DNA from: Temnopleurus reevesii
Taxonomy: Eukaryota; Echinodermata; Echinoidea; Temnopleuroida; Temnopleuridae
Reading direction: 5' to 3'
Length of the DNA: 64,000 nt
Assembly: GCA_036244855.1 (NCBI GenBank)
Contig: BQKZ01000743.1
Span: forward strand, 6,950-70,949
Each line of letters starts with the position of its first letter. Positions within the stretch are counted from its first letter, which is position 1. This document shows positions 1 through 12,209 of the stretch, one piece after another. A program made the translations under genes and the position numbers. The notes under the pieces are model-generated. The model saw only the letters and a list, made by a program, of their open reading frames with translations, had not been told where the DNA came from and made no database searches.

Positions 1-10
1 CCCCCCCCCC

Positions 11-74
<64 letters not shown>
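1..74. repeat. Poly-C run followed by a CT microsatellite
   Basis: The window opens with about 20 C residues and then a nearly pure CT dinucleotide run to about position 74. It is a simple-sequence tract with no coding content. Confidence 0.95.
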
Positions 75-357
75 TATTCTTCCTCTTCAATATTTGGATT
101 TTGGTTCAGAGTCTATATGATAGGAATTCCGGTCCGTGATGTCCTAAATAGCAACATGACTTCATGTCAAACGATAAACACGTGAAAGTAGTTTTTATCA
201 CAAAAAAAAATACAGAAAAATTGAAGTGAAAAAGGAACGAAATCCTTGGATGTATGAACACGCAAAACGAAATCTTTGAGACATTGGAACATATATTTCG
301 GGTACTTTCTTTCATGCCTTTGGACTCGATGAGTTTTTAGATGTGTGGCCGAATGTT

Positions 358-491
358 CGAAATGGTCTTAGCTATCCTCTTCTTGATTAGACTTTTTGTT
401 CCACCCTCTTTGTGTCTGTGTGAAGCGGGTGGCACAAGAAGTCAAGACGTCATAACAAGTACATGAGAAGATGATAACTGAGGCCATTTCG
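358..491. mobile_element. Small foldback MITE (family F, copy 1)
   Basis: The left end reads CGAAATGGTCTTAGCTATCC, and the right end, read on the opposite strand, is a close imperfect match (CGAAATGGCCTCAGTTATC). The element is about 134 bp and has no coding capacity. A second copy with the same ends lies at 7670-7744. The inverted termini and the second copy make a non-autonomous DNA element likely; I see no clear target-site duplication. Confidence 0.6.
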
Positions 492-861
492 TGCAATCGG
501 AGTATGGGTATATGTATATATTGTGTGTGTAAACTCAGTAGAATTTATATGATGTGACTTAGAAGTATTTTATGCATGTACAGGGGCTGTGGAACTTGGG
601 CATGTCGGGGGCTGTAAAATTAATAAAACACAGCCTCCGCTGTCGCAGCCCCCACTACTCAAAACGTTCCGCGGTCCCTGATGCAATATGTTTTATTGGA
701 ATTTCTTATTAGTTATACAACGGTCTGACATTATGTTGATTGTTTTGCTATGATATTATAAACGAATCTAAATATTGTAGATGTAGCCTATGGGGGGGGG
801 GCAAGATATTATGATGTAAAACTTGTAAACTTGTTTTATTACATTTTCGTGACAATGTTAC

Positions 862-3800
862 CTGGTATCATTCCATTTCTGTTGCTTTTTGATGAGTTAG
901 ATGCTGCATTTCCCCCTGGTATCTGTAAAGTGGTATCCCCTGGTAAGAGAGGTGTAGGTGGCAATGTGATACGTGTTCCCTCTCCGGGTTGACGGGGCGT
1001 TGGAATGCTCGTTGTCAAATCACTCGATCTGTAGAATGATATTGAGAAAATAATATTTTGAAATAACATATCCAATCGTTAACGTGATGCAACCGGATGA
1101 ATAATTGTGGTACAGAATACGACTTCCCCTTGCGAGGGCGTGTCGGATATTTAGAGAAGCCAAGAATGTCACTCTGAACGGGGTGAATACAGAACTCACC
1201 ACTGAGGGAGGGGCGGCGATATTTCTAATCATATTTCTGTTGGAAATTTAAAAAAGATTGTATTTAAAACTTGAAATATTGATCTACTCGCCGCTTGACT
1301 GACAAGCCGTGAATAAAAGCACATACAATTTCGTCATTCTTCATGTTTTCATGAGGGCCTATATCGATATTTTGTGTTCTCATGCATTGATTAGATGAAA
1401 AAAAGACTGTATTAAGATAGAGTTTTTAAAAAAATGTGTAGGTTGTGTAATATACCTCAAGCAAAGACTGCAGCTATCTTTTGGAGGTGCAGAACTGCAT
1501 AACTCGGAGACATTGAGAGATTGGTCCTCTGTTAGCCAGACCCTCCAGTAAAGTCCATTACTCCCGTTCTGAGCACGTTCCAGTGTTGTGCTCGCCATTG
1601 CGGAAGGTTTACAAGACAGCCCTTTTTCGTCCGCACCTCTTCCAACGTTAGGCCACCATCTGAAATACACTTGATCTGGTATCGGATCGCAATCTGTGTA
1701 ATCTGGTGGTATAGTAATATGAATAATTACGATCATAAATATCGTTACAGAAAATAGTTTCAAGGGGTATTTACGGGAAGCCGAGTAAATTAGAATGGGT
1801 ATGGGCAAGGTAAGGGTTAACATTTATCGATAATCCTTACTCAATTCTTCAGTATATTTCCTTTAGAAGTAATAGTCGTTATAATAAGGATGTACCATCT
1901 GCAAACGGAAGAACACTTAGATTTGAAACAGATTTATGGCGCAGAATTGAGTTCAAACAATTTGAATAAAAGGTACTTTTCCCTTTTTAAAGGGTAACTT
2001 CAACCAGACATTGATCAGTGGATGGAGAAAGATACAAGCTGTGAAAATTTGAGCAAAATCGGACAATCCATTAAAAAGTTAGGAATTTTCAAAATTTTCA
2101 TTTACATCCCGCATAGGTTAGGGAAAAAAATTGTATAACGGACCCCTTATTTATTTCTACAACCTTTCCACTGTACAGGCCTGAAACTTCCTTTTGANTG
2201 GAAGATTCGAGAAAAGCCATGGAAATGTCGTGCCTAGTAACTCTCGTGCTACATGTAGCTGTGTGTGGTTTTGAAATCCATGCCAGAAATTTAAGGAAGT
2301 GATGAAAAACAGCCATTTAGTAATGAAATATTCTTAGAATTCTTTAAACAAATTTCTGTGGGTACCATGGATGTGATACGATATATGTACATTTCACTAC
2401 ATGTACATGACGTAAGCCCATACCATGACACAATTAATTGTTTTAAAAATATTTCCTAACCTTCATAACGAGAAATTAGAGGGAAATACAAACTACATAT
2501 TGAATATGTTTTACCAGATTTAACGACTTATTTTTTTTTCATGTTAGACAAAAATTATCCAACATAGTGCAACATATGAAGCTGCGAAGCTATCGGGAAC
2601 TAATTTGCCATTAAGAGTAAATTGGGAACATGATCTAGTACAATTTTTTTGACAGTGGTTCTTAAAACACTATCTGGAAGTTTATTTTATTTTATCTACT
2701 ATTTTGATGACAGTATATTGTCCATTATTCATATGGTTCTCATTTTCTTTTGAGGGAGGTGGTTCTATCGGCCATTTCAAAGCGTTCAACGTCACACATC
2801 TCTCTTCGCTTCATGAAGATTATCATTGTCCACTTGACACAAGACTTGATACTCATTAACGTCATTCCATCTGCTATGGACACCTTGAAGAAACCGTTTT
2901 TAGAACTTATCATAAATATAGGTTGCTGGTGACGTTCAAAGGGTGTCAATATTTATAGCGAAGCGATCGGAGTATGAAGGGATCTCGTATTAATTATTAT
3001 GATATTTAGTCACTATTAACAATGACGTCGGAAGTGTAAGGTCATTCAGGAAACTTTTTGTTTTTAAATTTGTCGATTCGTGTAGGTTGTAGCACTCCAA
3101 TATTGTGTGAAAGGTCTACCATTTTCTATACCTATTGTCATGTAGAGAGGAGGAAACGGATGTGACGGATATCGAGTAATAATGAATTATAAAAAAAAAT
3201 CCATGCACACGAGAGGGGCACATTAACACGCTTGTATTTTATGGGGGTGTTTTTTTTGTTCTTAAATCATGTAACCAATTAATTTGTTCTTTCAAATATG
3301 AAAAACATACTCAAAGTTATTAACAATAAAGTGGTACGAAGACGTAAGGGTGTCCTTTTCGGTGTGTTTAAAACGATGACATTGTAGTCAACGCTTTGTG
3401 TTGAAAGGATCGATCGAAATAGCCTAACTTCTTTACTTAGATATGACATTTAAAGTACTTCATCATCTGGTCACATCGCGGATTGTTTTAGAAACTTTGG
3501 CAATCACGTCATTGTGTGGTGTTTGTGGGTATATGTCGAGTAGCTGAAACGATGGAATGAGATAGAGGCCAGGACGTGATTCATATGCAGCTAATCATCA
3601 GCCGAATTAGATCTCCCATCATCCAAAATTCTCGTCGATGTGACTTTTATTTTCATGGTCGCTATGGTCGACCTGATTTTGTTTGGTTGGTGTTGTAGTC
3701 ACGCGAAGGTGAAATATGCCAAAGTGATTTTACCTTTACTGTGTTTACTCTAGCTAGGGAGGTGGAATGAGCCAACAAACTACGAAAACTAAACAAAACA

Positions 3801-4575
3801 AAACAAAACAAAGTAACAATGTTATGTTTTGTTTTGACAAGCGCATCAACGAGTTTAGTGGCTTCACATTTTACACAATTATTGCTACAGTAATCAAAGT
3901 AATTTATTAGTCCCTAAAGGCATGTAACTTTTGAGCAATTTAGATAACAAATTTGCAGTATGAGCTGATGAAATAAGCTTACGTTAGAAATTACGAATTT
4001 TATTTAGACCAAGAGCTGCGAGAAAGAAATAAATATTTAAACTTTTCAAAAAATTGGAGAAGTGGTAACCTTTATAAACGGTAGATTTAAACGTAAAAAT
4101 TGCTTGATTTAACACTTTAACGGTTGGATGCAGCATTTGTAAAATTAAAGTTTACCATTTTAAATTGGTTAATTGTTTGCCAACTTTATAAAAAAAAATG
4201 AGGTTATATAAGGGCATGGGAACACATGTATAAACACAGTATAAACACAGTATAAAATAAAGTGCGTCATGAACAATAAAGCCGTACGCCATGTATTGAA
4301 CTGTGAGGACACAACAATAACAAGCCGGTTCCGATTTGAATAGCATAACAAAGATGCATTGAATTGGCGATCGACTTGATTTTCAGAAATAGATTATATC
4401 GTGTTATATATACTTACAGGGGACAGAGATGGGTTGATACGATATTCTGCCATACTGGATCGATACCATTTACAGGAGTACCGCCATCTTGGGCTGTCAA
4501 ACCAAACTCCATCATCAACATAAGTTGAATCAACACCAACAAACTACAACCCAGTGACATCTTCATCTTAAACAT
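862..4575 (-). CDS. R0: partial receptor-like gene with signal peptide, extracellular exon and stalk, truncated at the left window edge
   Basis: Three exons are visible on the minus strand. Exon 1 (4575-4418) begins ATG and encodes a signal peptide (MFKMKMSLGCSLLVLIQLML, then MMEFGLTAQ); it ends in phase 2 at a strong GTAAGT donor. A phase 1-2 exon (1702-1456) encodes 81 residues with two NxS glycosylation sites and ends CSLCLR. A phase 2-1 exon (1028-862) is a Pro/Thr/Ser-rich stalk ending GMIPG at a GTAACA donor. The junction of the last two exons keeps the frame. Exon 1 (out phase 2) cannot join the 1702 exon (in phase 1), so at least one 2-1 exon is missing from the model. If the last donor is not used, the frame stops at 839-841 and the product would be secreted. 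By analogy with R1 the next exon should be the membrane exon, beyond the left edge. Function unknown; R1 is the closest relative in this window. Confidence 0.6.
1456..1702 (-). CDS. R0 extracellular exon (phase 1-2)
   Basis: The exon is bounded by an acceptor ending CACCAG and a GTATAT donor. It encodes 81 full codons starting DYTDCDPIPDQ and containing NGLYWRVWLTED near the middle-to-end. It resembles the fifth exon of R1 in three places: DCDPIP against GCYPIA near the start, SNGLYWRVW against ANGLWGSC, and CSLCLR against CGECKR at the very end. Both exons are phase 1-2 and directly precede a phase 2-1 stalk exon. This is the main evidence that R0 and R1 are paralogues. No known domain is recognised by eye. 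Confidence 0.65.
2799..2870 (-). CDS. Possible missing 2-1 exon of R0 (unresolved)
   Basis: After an acceptor ending ATAGCAG, an open stretch in phase 2 reads WNDVNEYQVLCQVDNDNLHE and then AKRDV before a TGA. It resembles the fourth exon of R1 (DVECKYERGNEESL), and its entry phase fits the R0 signal exon. I find no acceptable donor that would leave it in phase 1, so it stays a candidate. It could be a decayed exon or a chance open stretch. Confidence 0.2.
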
Positions 4576-5099
4576 GTTAAAGCAGTCTGATCACACAACT
4601 TCTCAAGAACGACGAAAATGGCGGGAATCAGATACGCGTTGGTATATCGGGAATACCCATGTTAGTGTGAAAGAAAAAAAAGGTATAACTTATACGACAA
4701 ACTCTTGCGATTATGTATGTCACTTTATGCTATTCAAAACGTCACTGTGAAGAAGAGATGTATTCCAAAGTATCCTGTTTGGCGCGTTAAAGATATGTCA
4801 CTTGAAATCCCACTTGAACGAATTGCTCTCACCGAATGTTGGTGATTTTGCATGACACAAATGTAAAACAGAATTAAAATTTGATGTAAACAGTAGCAAA
4901 AAATCCCACTATGTTGCAATGCTGCTTCCCGTATACCAGCACGGTTAACTAGCTCATGTTTTTCAGTAACACTTCCATTATCAGAGTCCTGCAGAAGAAC
5001 AATAGGTGAACTAGATCCGTTATAAAGTAAGTTTAGCAACACCCATCGGTTTGATAATGAGTTTTCGATCACAGTTCACATCCAATAGTCTCTCGATTC

Positions 5100-6200
5100 C
5101 GGTGGTTAGGAAGTCCTATCGGCCATCAGAATCGCACCGCAGCCTAATTTTCTCACCTCGCTTTATTTTCAGAGCATTTTTCAATGGTTGCCACTAAACA
5201 TGTCAAAACGAGTTTCATGTTAGACTTGTAGCGCCAACATCGCGTTAAGCACAAGTTACAGTCCTAAACAATCAGAAGAATGTCAAATGGCATACATCGA
5301 TGATCACTGCTTCAGATCCAATCATTGTAAAGGCACTTCACATGTAGCAAAAAGTTATCAAAAAAACAGTCCAGCAAAGCTGAATGTCAAGACGTACTGG
5401 TAGGGAGGATGCAATCAATCATGACATTATATGGCAAGTTTTTAATTTGTATCTTAGAACGATTCCCTCGAAACTGGTTGATTCTGAGTCACTTTTCGCA
5501 GGTGCAAGATATAGAATACTCCAATCGTTGAGAACCTTTAAAAGTATCCATCTGACAGTACTTCTTCCTTTGAGATCTGGGTCGCCCATGTACACGTCGT
5601 TAGTAGGTGTTCACTGAATGGCAATGACAGGGTCAGTGAAAGTTGATAATAGAGACAACTCAACTCTGCTCCAATCAACGGAGAGGCCTTCACTTCACAT
5701 CCAGGGGTGTTATACGGCGTCATAAATAAATGGAGGAGTGCAACGCTGCAACGGTTTTGTTTTTAAAAATTGGATGGGCAATATTTTGTTCTCAAATAAT
5801 AGCTTGCCCCAATGATAAAACGCTTACATCATTAAACATCTTCGTAATCTCATAATTTAGGGAAATTAATTTGAATGGGAGCATTTATCGTGATCGCTCA
5901 TTTAGTAAGAGCAAGGTACTATTCTTTTTAAGCCCCGGACATAAACGATCGGTGCCTACCCAAACGTGAATGAAAATTAATTTGATATATCACACCCTGG
6001 AGTATTATATAAACAAGGAAAAATATTCATAAAACCTAAACATGTAGCTGAATTTTTGACGGAGGATCGGGTAAAGTGTTTACCGATTCACCCTGTACAA
6101 GCTACTATCGAGCGTTTATTACAATGTCTTTATTAGTAAATGGCTCTAAAACATAAAATAATTGACATTCTGCGACAGGAAAAAATCGATGAAATTGAGA
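5100..6200. other. Non-coding stretch upstream of R0
   Basis: This stretch lies 5' of the R0 signal exon. Open stretches on both strands are short, with no splice sites in compatible phase and no recognisable protein. I see no clear promoter element. Confidence 0.5.
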
Positions 6201-6211
6201 GAGAAAAATTG

Positions 6212-6246
6212 GGGAGAGAGAGAGAGAGAGAAAGAGAGAGGAGGGG
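6212..6246. repeat. GA microsatellite
   Basis: A purine-rich GAGA tract that grades into G-rich sequence to about 6290. Confidence 0.85.
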
Positions 6247-6305
6247 GTGGAGAGATATAGGGGCTGGATCATGATGGGGGCGGGGGAGGGGGTCGGCCGG
6301 CAAGC

Positions 6306-6460
6306 GGGTATTGTATTGTATTGAATTGTATTTATCTAATTACGGTAAAAAGCCTGCTATCAGCTAAAAGTTGCTTTTCAGCAAGGCCGTTAACATAGTA
6401 AAACATACAAGTACAACAAAATGTATAATGGAAACGTAAAAAACAAGAGACAATTCGAAC
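6306..6460 (-). mobile_element. Probable 3' end of a retroposon, minus orientation
   Basis: Read on the minus strand, this ends in a degenerate ACAAT/AATTC tail typical of non-LTR retroposons. It is preceded by a unique body of about 120 bp. No reverse transcriptase remains. The call rests on the tail pattern only. Confidence 0.3.
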
Positions 6461-6497
6461 CTGTATTCATTTTGTAGATGTTCTGGCCTATGACGTA

Positions 6498-7252
6498 TTA
6501 ACCCTAATCCCACTGGGATAATTCAATCACCTTAGTCCATGGGGGGCTTCTTTGCCCCCTTTCCGCTTCTGATCTTCGCCGTTGATCGCGCGATCGCGCC
6601 GAAAAGTGGCATTTACATGGCCTGCGATGTAAATTGCAAGAATGCATCTATCATTATTATAAAAAAAAAAAAAGTCTGCACACTTGTCTAATTATGCTAA
6701 TTTATGCATAAAAAAATGAAGATAAAATAAATTCATAAACCATTAAATAGAGCTGTTTTTTAATTGAATTGTTTCTATTTATCTCTCATGTTGCATGAGA
6801 GATATCATGCAAGATGTTGCATGGGAGATATCATGCAAGATATATCAACCTTATAATTTCTATGGGTTTTTTTTTTCGATGGACATTGTTCGGGACATCA
6901 TAAGAGTCATATACAGTCAATGTTTCAATTATTTCGGCCAATGGATGGAAAAGTAGAGCAGAATTTATGAATATTTACTGAATACACAATTTCCATCGAC
7001 TTTGTACATGAAATCACGTTTAACCATTTTCGGCTCGACGAATATTTTTCGAATGCGCGTATAGCGCCGGAACCGCACACCTGGTCAGCGCAAATTTGGT
7101 CTAAAAAGTTGCGCGAGACTTGAAACAAAATTAAAAAAAGTCACATAAAATTATGACACGAGCTTTTCGCGTTTCGGGTTTCTCGCGAAAAATGTTGAAA
7201 AAGGGGGCTAAAAGCCCCCCCCCCCCTCCCCCCTCCATGGGATTAGGGTTAA
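6498..7252. mobile_element. piggyBac-like non-autonomous element (MITE) with TTAA target sites
   Basis: The left boundary is TTAA (6498-6501) followed by CCCTAATCCCA. The right boundary is TGGGATTAGGG followed by TTAA (7249-7252), an exact 11-bp inverted match. Both ends continue into G-rich or C-rich subterminal sequence. TTAA duplication with a CCCTA-type terminus is the hallmark of the piggyBac superfamily. The 747-bp interior has no transposase frame, contains a GATCGCGCGATCGCGCC palindromic core near 6585, and is otherwise AT-rich. It would need transposase supplied from elsewhere. Confidence 0.75.
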
Positions 7253-7669
7253 GGTTCGAAGCCACAGAACTCTGCATACATACTGTGGGTCACAGCGTTA
7301 GGGACAACGAGAATAATGACTAATTTTGAATTGTATAGTAATGATATTAATAAATTTAAAAGAAAATGGATAACACCTCTACCAAATAGGTTGATGAGCT
7401 AGGGGGGCGACCAAGAAAAATGTAATTTTTACACCGACATTTAGGAAAACACACTATTATGTTGATTTGTCACTTGTCATTTCAAAGCACGAAAGTAAAA
7501 AGTTTTATGCGAGAGCGAAGTGGGCGAGGAAAAATATGCCAAGCAAAATATATTTTCACCATGCGGCGTGACTTCTAAGAATTTTTAATCCTAACAATCT
7601 TCCCCCCAAAATTAGGAGACCATCTTAATTGTAAGTATATTCCCCAGGGGCCAGTTTAGAAAAAATGGT

Positions 7670-7744
7670 CCCAGCTATCCTCTCACCGTGATGGCACAAG
7701 AAGTAAACATAATCATAAGAAAAGGATAGCTAAGACCATTTCGA
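7670..7744. mobile_element. Small foldback MITE (family F, copy 2)
   Basis: The ends AATGGTCCCAGCTATCCTC and AGGATAGCTAAGACCATT are inverted relative to each other and match the ends of the element at 358-491. This copy has a shorter interior. Confidence 0.5.
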
Positions 7745-7759
7745 ACAGTAGACATGGTT

Positions 7760-10700
7760 GACCCCAGGTCTGCTCCACACCATTCTCACATACAATGCCC
7801 CTGTGGTGTTCGGGGACAAGTATTTTTGGCATAAATAATAAGGGGCCGTGCGCCGGGTCCGCCCCTCCCCTCATGTATCCTCACCTTCAAGCTTCTATAT
7901 CTTCAGCGGAGGTTGTTGACCATATAACCCAGACTAAACTGTTGGTAATAGTATTCATATGAGTATTGTGGGAGTCATCTTTGTATTGTTCTTCAGAATA
8001 CGTTGTCCTACAGGATTTCCACTGAAAAACAAACCTGTTTTAGTTAGCTGCCGTAGTCATTTGATGTGAAACTAGAATGTTTTGAATCCATGGATCACAT
8101 TCTGCCACAATGGAGCTCAATGGATAGACATTTACAATTTAAAACAAATGAAAGTTCACAGCCTATACATAACATATATGTTAGCAGTCACGGGTGGCTT
8201 ATGATCCTCTTTTAGAATTATAAAAGATAATAGGATATCATTACAGTTATGATATAGTGACAATAATAACAATGACAATAATGAAAAAAAAACGTTGACA
8301 GTTTGATGTTTGTGGAGCAGAATCGCAGACGCTACCCATGAAACTAGCTCCAACAAAAAGAAAAAGGTACCACATTTGACAATTAGGATTTTTTTTATGA
8401 TAACATCAATAAAAAAAATAATTACTTCCACTCCTCAAAAGTAAGACGAGATTTATCAACTATCAGACTATGAAAGACACGATCCTAAATATCATGCTCT
8501 TAGTCAATGAACAAAAAAAATGTCACAGTAGACCTATCGTGATGTATGTTACAAAACAAAAAGAATAGCTAAAAGGAAATAAATTTAAGAGTGGAATTTG
8601 AAGAAGCTTCTCTTAATCATAATTCAAGCAAAAGGAGAAAGGGTTTTACGGAATTCTAGCAACACTAACAAAAAACTTCGCCTCACATTAGGGGGGAGGG
8701 GTGATGATGATGACGACGGGGATGGAACGTTCATCACTCTATTATATATGGATTTGGGTATAAATAATAGATATTTGACCATGGTTATCCATGAGCCGGA
8801 ATACAATGACAGGAGAGAAATTTAGCTCCCAGTACCGCCTGTGTAACTAACTTATTGAGTGAAATGCTAGTAATCTGTTGATAGAGAACCCGCAAAGGAA
8901 AGCATCGTTCAATCTTCCTTCCTCTTGGCCTTCTAACCCTTTAAAACCTTCCTAACCGTGATAATAAACAAGGTTGTCTATTGTACAGACAACATCAAAC
9001 TTCAGAATTCAGCGATATGTTTTGAAAGTTAAAGTGATTAAGGGATGATTAGGAAATAACTCTTTGTATAGGGCCTAGGAAAAACAGAAGCGCCATACCT
9101 GGTGGGTGGTTGCAGCTCGAGTCCCATCCGTGGCGTTAAATTTTCCTCAATGAGAAAGTCACCCAAGTTTAGTTGTGCTGAACTCAAACCAGGGATCTGT
9201 ACCCTAAATGTTTGCAATTAATCGCTAACTTGGAAGACTACGTCTAATTGGTCACTGGTCAGATTTTGAACAAAAATTAGTGTGCATGCATCGAATATCT
9301 TGAATGCATCACTTTTATTAATAAACGATTGATCGCAAACATTTATGTTGTTGGGGCCCAACTGACACTGCAGGAAATGCAGAAATGTGTGACAGTCACA
9401 CAACTAAAGCCAGGGTAAAAATGCTACGTTATTTGTAGATTTTCTCTGACTCTTCTTTAATAGTGATAATAAAGACGTTGCTTATATAGCGCATATCACT
9501 GCCATTGCGTCTCTATGCGCTTAAGAAATGAAAAATAGGAAATTAAAGATGCCATTCGATTGGGACAAAGTCATTTATAGTGCTTTTTGAATAGATAGTT
9601 TTTTTACGGAGGATTTAAACTGCGATATTGTGGGTGAGTTTTTTAAATGAGATGGGATATTGTTCCAGAGTGATGGAGCAGCATGAGAGAATGACCGCTC
9701 TCTATTCGTTCCTTAAAGTCCTCAGCTTGACCGAATTCTCACATGTCTACATTATGCCTCAATCGAGAACTAAGTTGATGGAGAATACAGGTATAGATGA
9801 TTGAAAATTACATTCAACTTCGCAATTGCACAAATTCATGTTAAAACCTTTTTGCCACCCCTCCCAAACACGGCCGGGATCAATAACTTTGCGGGGGAGG
9901 AAAAACTTGATGACGACATGTTGTGTGCCGCTGTCTTGATTCACTTCAGTGATTAACACAGTTTACTTACGTATATGACTAAACTATTCCCCACATTGAC
10001 ACACAAAATCGCCAAGAACACAAAAATTAAAGCTCGTATGTGTCTGCAAATTGAAGAAGGATGGCTCAGATAGTGAAAAAGTTGGTATAATTAACAATTA
10101 TGATACTCTGTCAATTTGTAAATTTGATTTTCACTCTTGAAACGAGCCGTCGTAATTTATTCAGGGCAGAAATGACAGAGCAAGATAATCTGTCAAGAAT
10201 GTATAAAGTAGATAATGAAGCGATCGTGATGAATAGCGCGTTTAAGCATGAAAAGCAGTGAATTCCTAGAATTCCTAGGAAGCGCAGATTAAATGAACAA
10301 CGGTAGTGCTGATCGGGGAATAAATTAGCGATACCGGCAATTTCTGTTGAAAATTGGTCGCACTATTTAGTGTTTGCGGCCCGATTTATGCAATATAATT
10401 GATAGGATGTGCATAAAAATATACCCAGGTCTATCTTTCATTAGTTATCTAAGCACATCATATATATTTTTTAACAGGATACAGGTTCTTGATAACTTAT
10501 AGGCGATTTTATGCATCGATGTAGGATCTATTTTTGTCAGGTACATAAGTAAACTGTGTAAATCAATGAAGTGAAACGAGGCAACCGCACACAACATGTC
10601 GTCATCACCATTGTGAACACATTTCCACTACCATCTTGGGAGGGGGCGGACAAATAATGTTTGGTGTTCTTTATTATGGTAACGAGAGAGAATTCGACAT

Positions 10701-10990
10701 TCAGTGATCTGTATTTATGCTATATGTATATCAAGCCCTCGATTGACGCATGGTTGATTTTGCTCAACCTCTGGTCTTTAAGTCCAAAATATATTGCCTG
10801 CTTGTTCAAACTTTGACTTTATCACAAAGTCCAAATATTTGTTTTCTTTGATTTTCAATCTGAAACTGAAATGTTATTCATCAGATCAATATGACTTACA
10901 AAAATCCATTTTTATTCATTTTAAACTACATAAAGATAATTACAACAATGGAGAAGTTTGTGGCGTTTTTTTTTTTTTTTTTGGGGGGGG
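7760..10990. other. Non-coding AT-rich stretch
   Basis: Short low-complexity tracts occur (GATGAT near 8703, poly-A runs), with the repeat fragment listed at 9458-9705. Open stretches are below about 90 codons, lack splice context and have no recognisable product. Confidence 0.5.
9458..9705 (+). mobile_element. Dispersed repeat, copy 1
   Basis: The motif order TATATAGCGCA, then ATGCGCTTAAGAA, then TTTGAATAG, then TGTTCCAGAGTGATGG, with a closing stretch rich in gagcagcatgagag, parallels the stretch at 30733-30945. It looks like one short interspersed family in two diverged copies. Its class is not certain. Confidence 0.4.
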
Positions 10991-11025
10991 GTATTTTTGT
11001 GCTTTTCACTTCTTTAATTGCAACA

Positions 11026-11150
11026 CAATGTAGCTGAATTTCTTCCCGAAGGAAATAAACGCCAATGTTTGTGGATTCGAACCGCGACACTCTAGTTGAA
11101 AGTTGAGAGTCAGAACCACTACCCCACTGCGCTGCCAAATACACCAGGGG
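11026..11150 (-). mobile_element. tRNA-derived SINE head, minus orientation
   Basis: Read on the minus strand, it has an A-box-like GCAGTGGGGTAGTGG and a B-box-like GCGGTTCGAATCC about 45 bases later, followed by a body fragment. The arms do not fold as a functional tRNA. It matches the head of the SINE at 33164-33435 in layout. Confidence 0.55.
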
Positions 11151-11323
11151 AATTTTAACTCAGTGATCCCTTTGTGGATTTAAAATTTCAAGAGAAAAAT
11201 TAGGCCTCTCGACCAGAAGATCGCGGTCTAAAACCCATCCATTGCATTAACTTCTTGCATTAAGAATTTTATCCACGTTGTGCTACAATCAACGGAGGTG
11301 AGATAAATGAATATCTGGCAGCA

Positions 11324-11576
11324 GGGCCTGCTCACACCTTTGCGTTTCTAGTCTACATCGGTCCAGCGTTTTTGAAGATTAAAATCGCCCCGAGCGCATA
11401 GTATACGCATATCAGACGGTGGACTAACGTTCGGCTTGCGCTATAGGAGCGTAAGCCGAACGCCAGTCAACCATATGGCCTGCGTCGTTGTGTGTATCGG
11501 GAGCGTTTTTTTATTTTAAAAAAACGCTTTGGCCAACGCTGGCTAAAATCGAAAAGATGTGACTGAGTCGGCTTTA
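11324..11576. mobile_element. Palindromic MITE (family P, copy 1)
   Basis: An imperfect inverted repeat of about 250 bp. Outer ends are CTGCTCACACCTTTGCG and GTGACTGAGTCGGCTTT. The inner arms carry GGACTAACGTTCGGCTTGCG and its near-complement CGTAAGCCGAACGCCAGTC. The same arrangement recurs at 38102, 47754, 50247 and 62819, so this is a non-autonomous DNA element family. Confidence 0.7.
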
Positions 11577-11637
11577 AGAATGTTTTGTGCACTGATTTAT
11601 ACCGGGCTGAAGCCTGGGTAATAATACTGAAACACTG

Positions 11638-12199
11638 TAAAAGGAGAGTCTACCCAACAAATAATATTTCTTCAACAGGAGCAGAAAAATTAGATGAAGA
11701 GAACAAAAAAGTTTTGAGAACAATTGGACAACTGCTAAGAAAGTTATGAATGTTTATATATCTAGACAAATTGGCAACTGATGGCGTCATAGATGCACAA
11801 CTGACCATTTATTACATTCATATCAATGTCGTAAAATGTTACTTTTTCACCAAGAATATGATTTCCTCAAAACTTTAACCGTAGGATATCTTTATGATAG
11901 ATATATAGATCCATTATATGCATGTTTGCATCCACACAAACTTTGCAGCTTTCTGTAAAAATTATGAATTTTCCACCATATTTGTAATGAAAACTTTGGT
12001 AGTTGTGCTCCCATGATGTCATCAAATTGGCAACATAACTGGAAATTTCCACTGATTTGCCCATTTTTTCAAATCTATAAAAATTCATAACTTTTTTATT
12101 TATACTTGTCCGATTTTCTTCAAACTTTTTTGTTTTACTAACCAAATTTTTCTGCTTCTGTTAAAAAAATTATTATTTTGGGGTAGACTCTTCTTTTAA
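11638..12199. mobile_element. Long inverted-repeat element, about 560 bp
   Basis: The left end AAAGGAGAGTCTACCCAACA and the right end, on the opposite strand AAAAGAAGAGTCTACCCCAA, are inverted copies. The similarity extends inward through a motif CAACAGGAGCAGAAAAATT on the left and AACAGAAGCAGAAAAATTT on the right. The interior is AT-rich with no transposase. A MITE-like foldback element is the likely identity. Confidence 0.6.
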
Positions 12200-12209
12200 G
12201 CCCCTTGAG

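Noticed and set aside
1861..1905. Extra R0 exon after the acceptor TCCGTTTGCAG
   Set aside because: The acceptor is good, but in every phase the stretch meets a stop at or before the nearest donor.
3975..4018. Extra R0 exon with strong acceptor TTCTTTCTCGCAG and GTAAGC donor
   Set aside because: All three frames contain a stop within the 33-nt candidate.
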